A stretch of 64,000 bases of DNA, from the NCBI GenBank assembly GCA_036435485.1, contig CM071599.1:12054803-12118802 (forward strand). The letters are read 5' to 3'. The position numbers were made by a program, and so were the translations under genes. The notes below the pieces were generated by a model. That model saw only the letters and a list, made by a program, of their open reading frames with translations, was not told where the DNA came from and ran no database searches. This DNA comes from Saposhnikovia divaricata. Its lineage: Eukaryota > Streptophyta > Magnoliopsida > Apiales > Apiaceae. Positions 34,712-45,947 of this stretch are shown here, piece after piece (the stretch's first letter is position 1; the number at the start of each line of letters is the position of its first letter).

Positions 34712-35766
34712 TGAAAGGCAGAGTGTGTAAACTTGTAACACTATAACTAATGTAACTCAAACTAAAGGAAAAGATACTTAACCAGAAGACAATCAAGAAC
34801 AAGAAGTCACACGAAATCAACACTAAATGAAGACAAGGTAATTGATACAATTCAACATGTTAACTATGATCAAGCCAAGAAGAAATCATTGAGAGAAATT
34901 CAAGTCAAAGTTGTTCATGCCTCAGTGATTTGAAAAGCCAAGAATCAAGATCATAACTATCAGTATCAATAAGACTAATTGATTTCAAGTGAACAAGAAG
35001 GAAAGCAAATATTGGAAAGCCACATTTCTAATTGGATATGGTAATTTATTCAAGAAGCAAAAACCTTATCAAGACTAGTCACTTATGAACCAGACCGTTG
35101 CATCAAGTGTCAGGACATTGATAGCAAGTTTATGTCAGTAATAAAGATCCATGTTCAAGAGCTTGGTGAAGAATAAAGAAGACATGAAGATATCACAAGT
35201 TCAAGATGTGCATTGAAGTTTCAAGTTGAAGACCAGAATATTTTCTAAGTACTAAATATTCTAGATGACCAAGTAGAAGTTTCTAAGTAGAAGTTCTACT
35301 TAGAACTTCGAGATGGCTAAGTAGAAATTCTCAAGTAGAAGTTCTACTTAGAGTGCAGCTTCAACATGACATATGGCATCTTCTGATTGGCAGATTTCCA
35401 AGCTTTCAAGATAAGGCAAGATTTATGTGGACATCATTGGGCCACGTATATCTTAGTCTTTGAAGACTACAGGACATAGATTACATGTAGTATAAATAGA
35501 AGTACTTGTGTAATGTTTTATTTAGAGAGCAATAGTTGAGAGAAACACAAGAAAAAGAGAGAGAGTGCATTCACAGAGCTTAGTATCATTCACTTCTCTC
35601 TGAACTTCTGTCATACTTTGTAATGAATGTTGTAGCAACCATTTCAAGTTATATATAAGAAATATATTCCTTGAATCTGTGTGTTCATTTATTGCATCGT
35701 ATTTATTGCTTCTCATATTCGAAAAGTTGTATTCACCCCCCCTCTACAACACATTTGGACCTAACA
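34712..35766 (+). repeat. 3' LTR of SIRE-type element
   Basis: 1055 bp, matching the 5' LTR except for about seven or eight small changes (for example ACACATGG to ACATATGG, and a longer C run near 35736). It ends CCTAACA, followed by the AAAAT target duplicate. Confidence 0.92.
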
Positions 35767-35771
35767 AAAAT

Positions 35772-35873
35772 AATTAATCAGAAATTAAAATAATATTTAT
35801 TATAATATACTATTTCATAAGAAAATTGTAAAAAATTAAAAATAACTTGTACTTTGCACGAGCTATTAGCTAA
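35772..35873 (+). mobile_element. 3' end of a Helitron related to the one at 3471-3820
   Basis: Shares the AT-rich run-in (AAAAAATTAAAAATAAC) and a decayed terminal hairpin (CTTGTAC 35846-35852, TTT, GCACGAG 35856-35862), followed by CTATTAG and CTAA at 35870-35873. The SIRE element appears to have inserted into it. I could not find the 5' TC end left of 21116, so the full extent is unknown. Confidence 0.5.
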
Positions 35874-36790
35874 TAAAATATATAATTCCCAAAAATAAGG
35901 TAATAAATTACCCCTTAAAACTGCAAAATTTAGTCTAAAAAAAACGAAAGTAGTAGAAAGCCATCTAAAATGGCACAACAATGCCTCTTACAGGCCCAAA
36001 GTCCATCAATCATGGCCGCCCAAAAAGGTACAAAAATGGCTTAAAGTTACCAAATCTTCATAAAACAAACAAAAACAATAATTACTTAAATATTCCTTTG
36101 ACTAAACCTAAAAAATCTTAAAAATTAATTACTGGTGATAAAGTTAGAACATCAAATCAAATCAATTACAACAATTATTGGCATGTATTAAGTAAGATCC
36201 ATGATATTTGCTCATCACCTAAATGCTAAAATCAACACCACCCTAAATCATAAATCAATTTAGCTAAATTAAAGAGAGCCTAAATCAATCAAAGCTATCA
36301 AAAATTAACAAAACCGTTCCCCTAATCAAAGGTCAAACCTAAAGAAAAAATCATTAAAGAGTAAATCACGTAAACCGTTACTCTAATCATATCAAAAGTC
36401 AAAAGAATTAAACGTCACCATATCTTGACATAACTAATTTAGACACCATATCATCACTTAAAACAAAATTATAACAAAAATGCTAAACTAATTCAAAATC
36501 ATAATAAAAAAAACGTCAAAATAAATAACGTATTTAATGAAACAAAACTGAAATCCTAATTACATACCTTTTATTCTAAACTAAAAGGTAAATGCTACAT
36601 TAAAACTAATTAACAAAATTAAAGCACATTAACACACAATCAATACCTTTGCAAAGTTACCAAAATTATACCTCGTCGGAAAAAAATACACCGGAAAATC
36701 AGTCAACCGGAAAAAAGAAAATCTGATCGGAGTGCATAGCTTAGATTAAAAGCAAGCCAAATAGGATTTTTAGGGGTAAAGTTAATACAA
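35874..36790. other. AT-rich intergenic DNA without recognised features
   Basis: Low-complexity AT-rich sequence. I find no protein-like frame, element end or long repeat. Confidence 0.5.
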
Positions 36791-36928
36791 TGCCTATAAA
36801 TATAAACTAGTATAGTGGAACATAAACACAATCTTGTACCCAGATTTTACTTGTGACTTGTGAGAAACACAACACATATTTTTATTTTGCTTGACATAAT
36901 TCTACTTCTTAGAAATCTGTTGTAGTTC

Positions 36929-37159
36929 ATGTCTAACGAGTGTTCTGTAATGGAAATTAAACGTAGATATTGGTTACCTGATGATGCAGAAAGTTCAAAC
37001 GAATACGTAAGCCAGAAGAAACAGAGAAAGAAGAGGAAGATTGCTGAATGTGATGTGGCATCGAAACATGAGGAAAAGATCAAGTCACGTAATGCGAGTA
37101 CGGGTTCTCATCTGCCACTAAAGATAATGAATTCGGTGAAAGAAGAGAGAAAGAAGTAG
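36929..37159 (+). CDS. small lysine-rich hypothetical protein
   Basis: A 76-residue frame from ATG 36929 to TAG 37157-37159. I do not recognise it. It has a basic cluster KKQRKKRK (near residues 30-37) that could be a nuclear localisation signal. A TATA-like CTATAAATATAAAC lies near 36790, about 140 bp upstream, a plausible promoter spacing. The copia element at 37521 starts 361 bp downstream, so a longer gene could have been cut. No homology evidence is available, and it may be a chance frame. Confidence 0.3.
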   Translation: MSNECSVMEIKRRYWLPDDAESSNEYVSQKKQRKKRKIAECDVASKHEEKIKSRNASTGSHLPLKIMNSVKEERKK

Positions 37160-37520
37160 GATATTTTAAATCTATTTCAATTATGTGTCAAAGGTTCTAG
37201 ACGTTGAAGCAGTGCAACGTGTTTAGTTTGGCAAAAAACAAGGCTTATACATAAATCTTTTCAATTATAAAGCTAACTCTGAATTTGAAAATGCTCCCTA
37301 CTATAAAGTTACCAAACGTCACATACATAAATAGTCAATAAAAATGGGAGGAACATAAATATATTCAATTCTATTTATTTATAAAAAAATATAATAGTAT
37401 TCATAGGGTTTGTTTTGAGAAAAATGGTGAGACATTTTAATCACCTGAAATATTTTTTTTAAAAAATTATGATTGGTGAGAATTGAACTTGGATCATATA
37501 ACAAATTTGGACACAATCAT

Positions 37521-37773
37521 TGTTGGAATGCCTTGAATAGCCGCCGGACTTAACTGTTGACTGTGCCGCCGTCGGCGGCGCCACTGTAGCCGCCGGATTT
37601 GACTCACCTACCACACCTAACCCCTTATATTTTGTCTATAAATAGATATGCATGTAAGGATTGTAAATCATCTGAAAAAATCTGTAATCATCCTCACGAT
37701 CAATATAATTATTTCTTTTCTGCATATATATTTTCTCCTTACGTTTATCATCTTTCTTGCTTCCGTTATAACA
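37521..37773 (+). repeat. 5' LTR of degenerate copia element
   Basis: 253 bp, TGTTGGAATGCC to GTTATAACA. It contains a TATA box (CTATAAATAGATATG near 37636) and a GC-rich CCGCCG patch near 37570. Confidence 0.9.
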
Positions 37774-37855
37774 AATTGGTATCAGAGCTTTTGGTTGAAG
37801 CTGCTGTATTTTTTGCAAAAATTTTCGCCGAAATTTTTTTCAAGCTCGCCGGAGA

Positions 37856-38003
37856 AGACGACACTGTTCAGGCGGAGTTACTGTTCATCGCCGGAGAAGA
37901 CGACACTGTTCATACGGTACTGTTCATGCGGTAATATTCATACGGTACTATTCACACGACACTGTTCATACGGCACTGTTCATACGGTACTGTTCTACGG
38001 TTC
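37856..38003 (+). repeat. leader short tandem repeats (ACTGTTCATACGGT type)
   Basis: About nine imperfect copies of ACTGTTCATACGGT-like units, preceded by two copies of CGCCGGAGAAGACGACACTG, between the primer binding site and gag. Confidence 0.75.
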
Positions 38004-38013
38004 TGGGAGAAAG

Positions 38014-38577
38014 ATGTCTGGTGGTATTAACGTTAAGGGCGACAAATTTACTGGGAGAAATAGTTTCAGTCTATGGCAAATCAAGATGTGTGCTTTGTTA
38101 AAGCAACAGGGGCTCTAGGCGCCGTTGAACACAAAAACGGCTGCTTCTGGAAGCGCTGAGATGGCCAATCTCGAAGAACAGGCACACTCAACAATTCTGT
38201 TGTGCCTTGTAGATGATATTATTACTGAAATTGCGGAGGAGGATACCACGTCTGGTTTATGGTTAAAGCTTGAAAGTCTCTACATGACAAAGTCTTTAAC
38301 AAATAAGTTGCTTCTGAAGCAACGTCTGTTCAGTCTGCGAATGCAGGAAGGTATGCCTCTTCGAGATCACTTAGATCAATTAAACACAATTTTATTAGAA
38401 TTGCGTAATATTGATGTTAAAGTTGAAGATGAGGATGCTGCTTTGATTCTATTAGTTTCTTTACCATTATCGTATGAGAACTTTGTGCAATCGTTTATTG
38501 TTGGTAAAGATACTATTCTGGAGCGTCTTATCATATATGTCCGCACAGGGAGTGGTTTACAACCTACGAGCGAGTAG
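38014..38577 (+). pseudogene. copia gag remnant
   Basis: The frame opens at ATG 38014 (MSGGINVKGDKFTGRNSF), is broken by an in-frame TAG at 38116-38118 and resumes in the same frame to TAG 38575-38577. The core is clear (AHSTILLCLVDDI, LESLYMTKSLTNKLLL, LRDHLDQLN, YENFVQSFIVG). The usual C-terminal zinc knuckle is absent, because an internal deletion joins the gag core to sequence just after the protease active site. Confidence 0.82.
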
Positions 38578-41500
38578 ACGGTGGCAAGATTTCTATGGCT
38601 AATAGTTTTGCTTGTGAGACGGTTGGAATAGGCTCGATTAAAATTCGGACACATGATGGTAAATTCTGCACATTGAATGATGTTAGGCATGTTCACTTAT
38701 GACAAAGAATCTGATATCTTTGAGTATGTTAGACAGTAAGGGTTTCAGTTTTAAAGGTGAAGGTGGAGTTTTACATGTCTGCAAGGGTTCTGATGTGGTT
38801 CTGAAAGGTGTTAAACGTGATACCTTGTATCTTCTTCAAGGTTCTACGTTAACAGGTTCTGTTGTTGTTGCATCTTCGGAAATTGAAAAGGAAAATATGA
38901 CCAGGTTGTGGCACATGAGGCTTGGTCACATGAGTGAAAGGGGGATGAAGATTCTGTCAAAAGCTGATCTTCTTTGTGGTCATAAGGTCACAGGTCTCGA
39001 GTTTTGTGAACATTGTGTTTTTGGAAAGCTACATCGCAGCAAGTTTCATAAATCAATCCACAGAACAAAAGGCACACTTGATTACATCCATTCTGATTGT
39101 TGGGGCCCTTCCCGGGTGGAGTCTTTATGGGGTCACAGATATTTTGTGTCAATGATCGATGATTTCTCAAGAATGACTTGATTGTTCATCATAAAGCACA
39201 AAAGTGAAGCCTTTAAGACTTTCAAGCATTGGAAGATGCTAGTGGAGAATCAAACAGGGAAGAAGATTAAGAGGCTACGAACAGATAATGGCCTGGAATT
39301 TTGTTCGTCCGAGTTTGCAGATTTCTGCAAGAATGAGGGGATTGCTAGGCATCATACAGTCAGGGATACACCACAGCAGAATGGTGTAGCAGAGCGTATG
39401 AATCAGACACTTCTGGAGAGAGCTAGGTGTATGCTTTCTAATGCTGGACTAACTAGAAGATTCTGGGCAGAGGCGGTTAGTACAGCGTGTTATTTAATTA
39501 ATCGTGGACCTCACACAGGTATTCATCTCAAAACTCCTATTGAGAAATGGTCTGGTAAGCCTACTATTTACTCCAATTTAAGAGTTTTTGGTTGTACTGT
39601 TTATTATCATGTAAATGAGGGTAAATTGGAGCCACGAGCTAAAAAGGGAGTATTTGTAGGCTATGGGGATGGAGTTAAAGGTTATAGAATCTGGTCTCCA
39701 TCTGAAAATAGGGTTATACTGAGTAGAAATTTAGTCTTTGATGAAAATTCTTTGTTTAACCCTACTGTGAAGTCTACGATTATTTCAGAAATTGGTGTGT
39801 TGAGAAACAGGTGGAGCAAGAAGTCACTCATGATGAGAGTGAACCACAACAAGAAGTTCAACAACCACAGTCAGAATCAGAATCATCTGTACCAGTAGTA
39901 AATCAGCACAGTTTAGCTCTTGATCGATCGAGGAGAGCTAAGTATGGAGTGCCTCCAAAGAAATATGGTTTTGAAGATATGGTGGCATATGCACTACAGG
40001 TAGCTGAAGAACTGGATCCTAGCTCTGATGAGCCATCCACTTACAAAGAAGCGGTGACATGTACCGAATCTACAAAATGGTTTGTTGCAATGGGAGATGA
40101 AATGGAGTCACTTCAGAAGAATAAGACTTGGGAATTAGTCAAACGGCCCCGAGACAGAAAGATTGTTACTTGTAAATGGGTCTACAAGAAGAAGGAAGGA
40201 GAAACATCGGTTGAGGGTATCAAGTATAAAGCTCGGTTAGTAGCTCGAGGGTTCACTCAGAAAGAGGGAGTAGATTACAATGAGATTTTTTCACTAGTGG
40301 TCAGACACACTTCCATCAGGGTGCTACTAGCGATAGTTGCACATCAGAATCTGGAGCTTCAACAACTTGATGTGAAGACAGCTTTTCTACATGGAAAGCT
40401 GGAAGAGGAGATATACATGACTCAGCCAGATGGTTTTCAGGTTCCTGGTAAAGAAGACTATGTGTGCAAGTTATTGAAGTCCTTGTATGGGCTAAAGCAG
40501 TCTCCGAGGCAGTGGTACAAGAAATTTGATAGCTATATGATAGGTATTGGCTACACCAGGAGTCCGTATGATTGTTGTGTTTATCACAGTAAGATATCAA
40601 ATGGTTCTTTCATTTATCTAGTCCTGTATGCAGATGATATGTTGATAGCTGCAGAGAACAAGTCTGATATTCAGAAGTTGAAAGGTCTCCTCAGTGCTGA
40701 GTTTGAAATGAAAGATTTGGGTGCGGCTCTGAAAATTCTGGGAATTGAGATTTATAGGGATAGAAGCAAAAGAAAGCTCTTCTTGTCACAGAAGGGATAC
40801 ATTCAGAAGATTTTGTCAAGGTTTGGCATGTCTATAGCAAAAGCCATAGATACTCCTAGTGCTGCAAATGCACATCTGTCTATCGCTTTTGCACCTAAGT
40901 CTGCTGAGGAAAAAAAGTACATGTCTCGAGTTCCCTATGCTAGTGCAGTAGGAAGCTTGATGTATGCAATGGTCTGCACTAGACCTGATCTTGCACAGTC
41001 TGTCAGTGTTGTTAGTAGGTTCATGGGTGATTCAGGCAAGGAGCATTGGCAAGCTGTGAAGAGGATTTTTCGGTACTTAAAAGGTACGTCTGATGTTGGT
41101 CTAGTTTATGGAAGTGATACTGAGTGTTTGGTGACAGGGTTTTCAGACTCTGATTATGCTGGAGATGTTGACATTAGAAGATCTATGACTGGTTATGCTT
41201 TCACTCTGGGTGGTTCGATTGTCAGTTGGAAAGCTACTCTGCAACCTACAGTGATTTTTTCTATTACAGAAGCAGAGTACATGGCATTGACAGAAGCCGC
41301 AAAAGAAGGAATCTGGTTGAAAGGATTGGTCAGTGATTTAGCTTTACATCATGATCAGGCTACAGTATTTTGTGACAGTCTCAGTGCAATATGTTTAGCC
41401 AAGGATCAAGTCCATCATGAGCGGACTAAGCACATAGATGTAAGATATCATTTTCTAAGAAGTGAGACGAGAATTAAGGTGAGAAAAGTGGGTACTGCTG

Positions 41501-41586
41501 ATAACCCAGCTGTTATGCTTACCAAGCCGGTTCCACATAGCAAGTTTCAACATTGTTTGGACTTGCTAAATGTTCGGAGTTGTTGA
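38578..41586 (+). pseudogene. copia pol remnant: partial protease, integrase, reverse transcriptase, RNase H
   Basis: Starts within protease sequence downstream of the missing DSG active site (about 38578-38700). Then come GAG-pre-integrase (LWHMRLGHMSERGM, CEHCVFGK), integrase (DCWGPS, DNGLEF, NGVAERMNQ), reverse transcriptase (QLDVKTAFLHGKLEEEIY, YADDMLIAA) and RNase H (SDSDYAGDVDIRRSMTG). Lesions are a frame change near 38690, TGA at 39179-39181 and a frame change near 39800-39900. The final frame ends with TGA at 41584-41586. The 39811-41586 part is intact over RT and RNase H. Confidence 0.88.
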
Positions 41587-41609
41587 CTGCCCTTTTGAGG
41601 GCAAAATCT

Positions 41610-41790
41610 GAGGCAGAAGAGTTTTATCTGGTACATCTGGCATTATTATGATGCGTCTGGTACATCTGTTATCTGTTATTTATGAGAGGATTGAAGTCGA
41701 GGCAGAAGAGTTTTATCTGGTACATCTGGCATTATTATGATGCATCTGGTACATCTGTTATCTATTTTTTGTGAGATGATTCAAGTCAAG
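41610..41790 (+). repeat. tandem duplication before the 3' LTR
   Basis: Two copies of about 90 bp, each starting AGGCAGAAGAGTTTTATCTG, lie between the pol stop and the polypurine tract. Each holds two GGTACATCTG phrases. Confidence 0.85.
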
Positions 41791-41799
41791 GTGGAGATT

Positions 41800-42064
41800 T
41801 GTTGGAATGCCTTGAATAGCCGCCGGACTTGAATGTTGATTATGCCGCCGCCGGCGGTTCCGCCAGCGACGCCACTGTAGTCGCCGGATTTGACTCACCT
41901 ACCACACCTAACCCCTTATATTTTGTCTATAAATAGATATGCATGTAAGGATTGTAAATCATCTTAAAAAATCTGTAATCATCCTCAAGATCAATATAAT
42001 TATTTCTCTTCTGCATATATATTTTCTCCTTGCGTTTATCATCTTTCTTGCTTCCGTTATAACA
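41800..42064 (+). repeat. 3' LTR of degenerate copia element
   Basis: 265 bp. Matches the 5' LTR apart from a 12-bp extra stretch in the GC-rich patch (around 41850-41875) and several substitutions. Confidence 0.9.
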
Positions 42065-42069
42065 ATCAT

Positions 42070-43602
42070 ATCTCTAGCCATTCATTTGTGTATTAAATCA
42101 TACACATAATATGTGAATGCGTGTGTGCGATTTGAATGAGAAATATTTGAAACTTATGTACTTTTTAAAGCAAATATATATATAATTTTTCGTTAAAACA
42201 ACATACAAAATAAATATGTAAGATTAATTAATTGTAAAACTAATATCTAAAATTTATTTTATATAAAATACACCAATAAAACTTAAATTTATGAGATATT
42301 TTATTTATGATTTAAAATAACTAATTTATTCCTATATTATTGTTTATATATGAAAAAATCATTTTTATCCATCAAATTATCACTTAAGCAGCACGAAATT
42401 GGAAGTGTTTCACTATGGTCAAAATTAAAATACATTACCACAAATCCACAATGTTCAAATTTGCAACCTTTTAAATATGATTTAAACTTCTAGGGAATCA
42501 CTTTATTGACAAATTAAGTCAATTAGCCCACATTTGTGTGCTGAACATATAACAACTCAACACATAGATTATTATTAACAAAGAAATGATATATAAATTA
42601 ATATTAATTTGTATAACTATTTTACAAGTTCCGACCAAAAATGGGGATCGAGGTAGGCAGTTATTGGTCACTCTTAGTCTTTACCCTTACTAGATAACTT
42701 AAACTATGTATAACACTAAAATAAAGTTTTCTCTAATATCTTATGTGTTTGTTTCATCCTAATCAATTTATACTTAAACCAATCTAAAAGTACTCCCCTA
42801 TAAAAATAGTATAATGTGCTTATAATCATTATATAGAATGTCTTGTCCATCACAAATTCACAATAAAATTTAATTTAAACATGAAAGTCATGAAATTTAA
42901 CTTCACGTCTTCACCATCTAATTATAATAGTATATATCACTCATTAATTTCGTATGATTGTATCTTATCATTTTAATATCACTGTAAATTTAAATAGCAT
43001 GCTGATGATTATGATCCTTGTTATCTTAAAGGACACTCATACTAACTTATTTAAACTTATTTTCCATCTAAATTAAAAAGAAAATTAATTTTCTTTTATA
43101 TTATGCCATAATTACGTTCTTTCACCTTAATTGTAAATGTATACATAATATCAAATAGTTTTATTTTAATATAAACTAACTTAACCTAGAAATTAGTGTA
43201 AAATAAAATATCAGGTAATCATGATGACACGTACATGTTATGAAAACATCATACAAAATGTCGGTGATTTTTGTTTAAAATTTGTTTGTATATAAATAGA
43301 TAATTAATAAATAATCAAAAATAAAAAATTATTAAAATTTGAAACTCTGCTTTCACCATCTCATCGTGTTTGTATTAACTATCAAGATCGACAATACATT
43401 TAGTTATAGAACACTAAAAAATATTTATTTAATACGATTTGTTTAACAGTACATGACAATTGGACAATGAATATATTGTTCAGACACACATTTTTTTCCT
43501 ATCCACTTTGTCCAAAAAATTTCATGGAAAGTTTAAAACATATCTGAATATATACACACTCGATCGATCAATTCTGCATGTATAAAAATTCAATGTCGAA
43601 TT
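42070..43602. other. AT-rich intergenic DNA without recognised features
   Basis: About 1.5 kb of strongly AT-rich DNA with no protein-like frame, clear element ends or long repeats. The last part includes the 3' flank of the minus-strand gene at 43603-44121. Confidence 0.5.
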
Positions 43603-44121
43603 TCAGTCCAGTCCAAGCAATCGTCGTAAATCTTTCGTCGCATCATCGACACACATTTGATCACCTCCTTTCTTAAAAAACGACGGCACAGGCAATGCTC
43701 TTGGCGACGGCGACATTGTTGCTGCTGATCCGGCATAAACATCCTGTAAACTGGCCCGAACGGCCTTTTTTTCATCACATTTCTTTGCATTCTCCTTAAT
43801 CGACATGAGTGATTCGCCTCGCCTTAATATTTTAATTTTTTCTGGTGCGAGGACGTCGTTTTTGTTGCATGATAAGGGTTTCTTATGCATCAGATCACCG
43901 GAGCTGGCTGATCGTTTCGAGAACGTCGTTTTCTCTGGTGAGAAACGTGCAGGTGAATGTCTTCTATGATCAGGCTTTTCTGACCTAGTTACCGGCTTAT
44001 TTACCTTAGGAATGCCGGTTGAATAACCATAAAAAGTTGTTTTCCGGCGATGAAAAACGGCCGGAGATGTTCTGATCCGGTGACTCAAACAATCTTGTGG
44101 TCGCAACACTTCCGTTCCCAT
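43603..44121 (-). CDS. plant protein with PNRC-like proline motif, single exon
   Basis: 172 residues, ATG at 44121-44119, TGA at 43605-43603. It is rich in Ser, Lys and Arg and looks disordered. Near the C-terminus, SPSPRALPVPSFF matches the SxPxxLPxPxF motif of proline-rich nuclear receptor coactivator (PNRC) proteins. In animals that motif can contact the EVH1 domain of decapping protein DCP1. It is followed by ATKDLRRLLGLD, a terminal helix typical of a small plant-specific family. By motif analogy a role in mRNA decay or as an adaptor is possible but unproven. Upstream starts at non-ATG codons are not needed. The frame is intact with no introns. Confidence 0.75.
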   Translation of the reverse strand: MGTEVLRPQDCLSHRIRTSPAVFHRRKTTFYGYSTGIPKVNKPVTRSEKPDHRRHSPARFSPEKTTFSKRSASSGDLMHKKPLSCNKNDVLAPEKIKILRRGESLMSIKENAKKCDEKKAVRASLQDVYAGSAATMSPSPRALPVPSFFKKGGDQMCVDDATKDLRRLLGLD

Positions 44122-45414
44122 TGTCTTGATTGAAACACAAAAGAAACACGTCAATGTGTATGTATATCGATAATTTTATAATTCTGGTTCCGTTAAAGCG
44201 TACTTAATTTAGAATTCTGATTCCGTCACCGCATGCATGCACACTGGAATGATTTATGGCATAAAAGAAGAAAGAGGAAAGGGAATGAATAATGTTGTTT
44301 CTTTTCCTCTCCTCCTCTCTCTTCTGGAAAAGAGGAATGAATCTAAGAGATTGAAATTTGAAAATATAAAGCTAAAAAGATGTAAAATTCTAAATATGCG
44401 TTAAGTTGTGGATGCTCTAAGGTTGAATTGAGGTATGAAAGAAATAGGGGAGGATGATTTATATATATATACTTGTTTTGAAGAGTGTTTGTGGTTTGTT
44501 TTTGTTGCCTTTCAGATTTGCTTTCAGATTGAATTAGAGCTACTAAGATTAAAATAGGCTTAGAATTCTTTTTCTTTTTGGAATAAAGATTAAAATAGGA
44601 TTAGAATTCTTCTTCTTTTTGGAATAAAGATTAAAATAGCCAGTTTGTAGTCATTGGATTTTCGAATTCTAATCTGTGAAAAAGCACGGATCTTTTTTCG
44701 GTTATGTATTTTCGAATTCTAATCTGGAAAGAAAATTTTAGTGTTTGAAAATAGTAAACGGTTATGATTTATGAATATTATTTTATTAATTTTTAATGAA
44801 AAACATTAACAGGCTTTTAATATAGAGCATCTAAAAACCTAACAATATATGCTAACGGACCAAAACCCGTGGTCCAAAGGGCAAACTCCTTGTTTTGTTT
44901 TGTTTTGATGGCTATAAATAGGGCTTAAGAAGAAGATGTGACTGAAGCCCAGCCCATCTCTAACAGGGCTTACAAAGAAGATATGACCGTGGCCCATCTC
45001 TAACAGGGCTTAAGAAAAGATTGTCAACAATTTATGACGTGACACTAAACCAAACCAAACCAAACATACCCAGTATATCCCGTTGAGAACGGCTGGGAGG
45101 GTATATGACACTGTTTACGAAAATGTTTAAAACATTCTCGAATTTCATTTTACTATCTTTTTATAGCATCTCCAATGCAAAAATAGTTAGCAAAAAAAAT
45201 TCTAGATAGCAAATATTATACATAATTTTTATAAATTGTGCAATTTCAATCATACAAAATTTTTAGGTAAAATTATAACTAACTTCTTTATATTGGTTAT
45301 ATTTGTCGAAACTTTTAACAAGGTAACAAAGCTATATATATAAATTTATCATTATAATCAATGTCATTGGATCAGAAAGATTCGATAAATATTAACCAAT
45401 CATTATTTTACATT
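44122..45414. other. 5' flank of the PNRC-like gene and intergenic DNA with short tandem duplications
   Basis: No gene seen. A 41-bp unit starting AAGATTAAAATAGG repeats twice and partly a third time (about 44545-44640). TTTTCGAATTCTAATCTG occurs twice (about 44658 and 44709). A unit of about 50 bp containing GCCCATCTCTAACAGGGCTT is repeated at about 44925-45025. Text from 45168 (GCATCTCCAATGCAAAAATA) resembles MITE termini, but I find no matching second end. Confidence 0.5.
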
Positions 45415-45422
45415 ATTTTAAT

Positions 45423-45903
45423 TAAGGGTGGGAATTAGATGAGGAAGGAATTGAACCCGAATGCTGCTCCTTTTGCTTTTCTAAATTCCTAATGCCACAC
45501 TCAAACCACTTAGGCTACTTGATTGTTGTGTTACAATGCTTAATAATCAATCATAACTTAGTATAAACATGTTTGTATTTGTATTTTTAATAATTAATGA
45601 TAACTATATTATTATATTATCTTGATAGAATGATAGGCATGCTTATATTTTGTAATTATATATTAAAATATATATTATATATTAAAAATATATTAAAAAT
45701 ATATATTATATATAATTCATTTCGGATACGGATATTTTCGGATACGGATGCGCCTATATCCATATCCGCATCCTAAACTCCTGAATTCAGATACGGATAA
45801 TATCTGGTTGACTCCGAATACGGATAATATCCGTTTTTTTCCGGATACGAACACAAATATTTCGGACGGATATCGGATTTTCAGGATTTTTTTCCCAGCC
45901 CTA
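45423..45903. mobile_element. small hAT-type element with GGATACGGATA repeats
   Basis: 481 bp. The left end reads TAAGGGTGGGAA and the reverse complement of the right end reads TAGGGCTGGGAA. A perfect 8-bp target duplication, ATTTTAAT, lies at 45415-45422 and 45904-45911. The right part is filled with variants of GGATACGGATATCC, as in many plant hAT MITEs. The left part holds tRNA-promoter-like boxes on the minus strand (box A CCACTTAGGCTA 45506-45517, box B GGAATTGAACC 45447-45457, read in reverse). Confidence 0.75.
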
Positions 45904-45947
45904 ATTTTAATCAATGCGATTACTTGAGTTCAAGACCAAGACATTTA

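Larger units (their letters stand above)
21116..35766 (+). mobile_element. SIRE/Maximus-type Ty1-copia LTR retrotransposon with env-like frame
   Basis: A 14,651-bp element with LTRs of 1054 and 1055 bp and a perfect 5-bp target duplication AAAAT (21111-21115 and 35767-35771). The primer binding site TGGTATCAGAGC is at 22172-22183 and the polypurine tract TTGGGGGAGAT at 34701-34711. Domain order is gag, protease, integrase, reverse transcriptase, RNase H, then a long extra frame after pol. That order, the size and the LTR length place it in the SIRE/Maximus lineage. The two LTRs differ at only about seven or eight sites, so insertion was recent. Five in-frame stops and one gag/pol frame change are present. 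Confidence 0.93.
37521..42064 (+). mobile_element. Ty1-copia LTR retrotransposon (Tork/Tnt1-like), degenerate
   Basis: A 4544-bp element with LTRs of 253 and 265 bp (TGTTGGAATGCC...GTTATAACA) and a perfect 5-bp target duplication ATCAT (37516-37520 and 42065-42069). The primer binding site TGGTATCAGAGC is at 37777-37788 and the purine tract AAGGTGGAGATTT ends at 41799. The gag and pol motifs (YMTKSLTNKLLLKQ, DCWGPS, ADDMLIAA) resemble the Tork/Tnt1 group. Stops, frameshifts and an internal deletion make it non-autonomous. It is older than the SIRE element, judging by its lesions. Confidence 0.92.

Noticed and set aside
45168..45414. MITE starting GCATCTCCAATGC
   Set aside because: The terminal motif is suggestive, but I found no inverted second end or target duplication.
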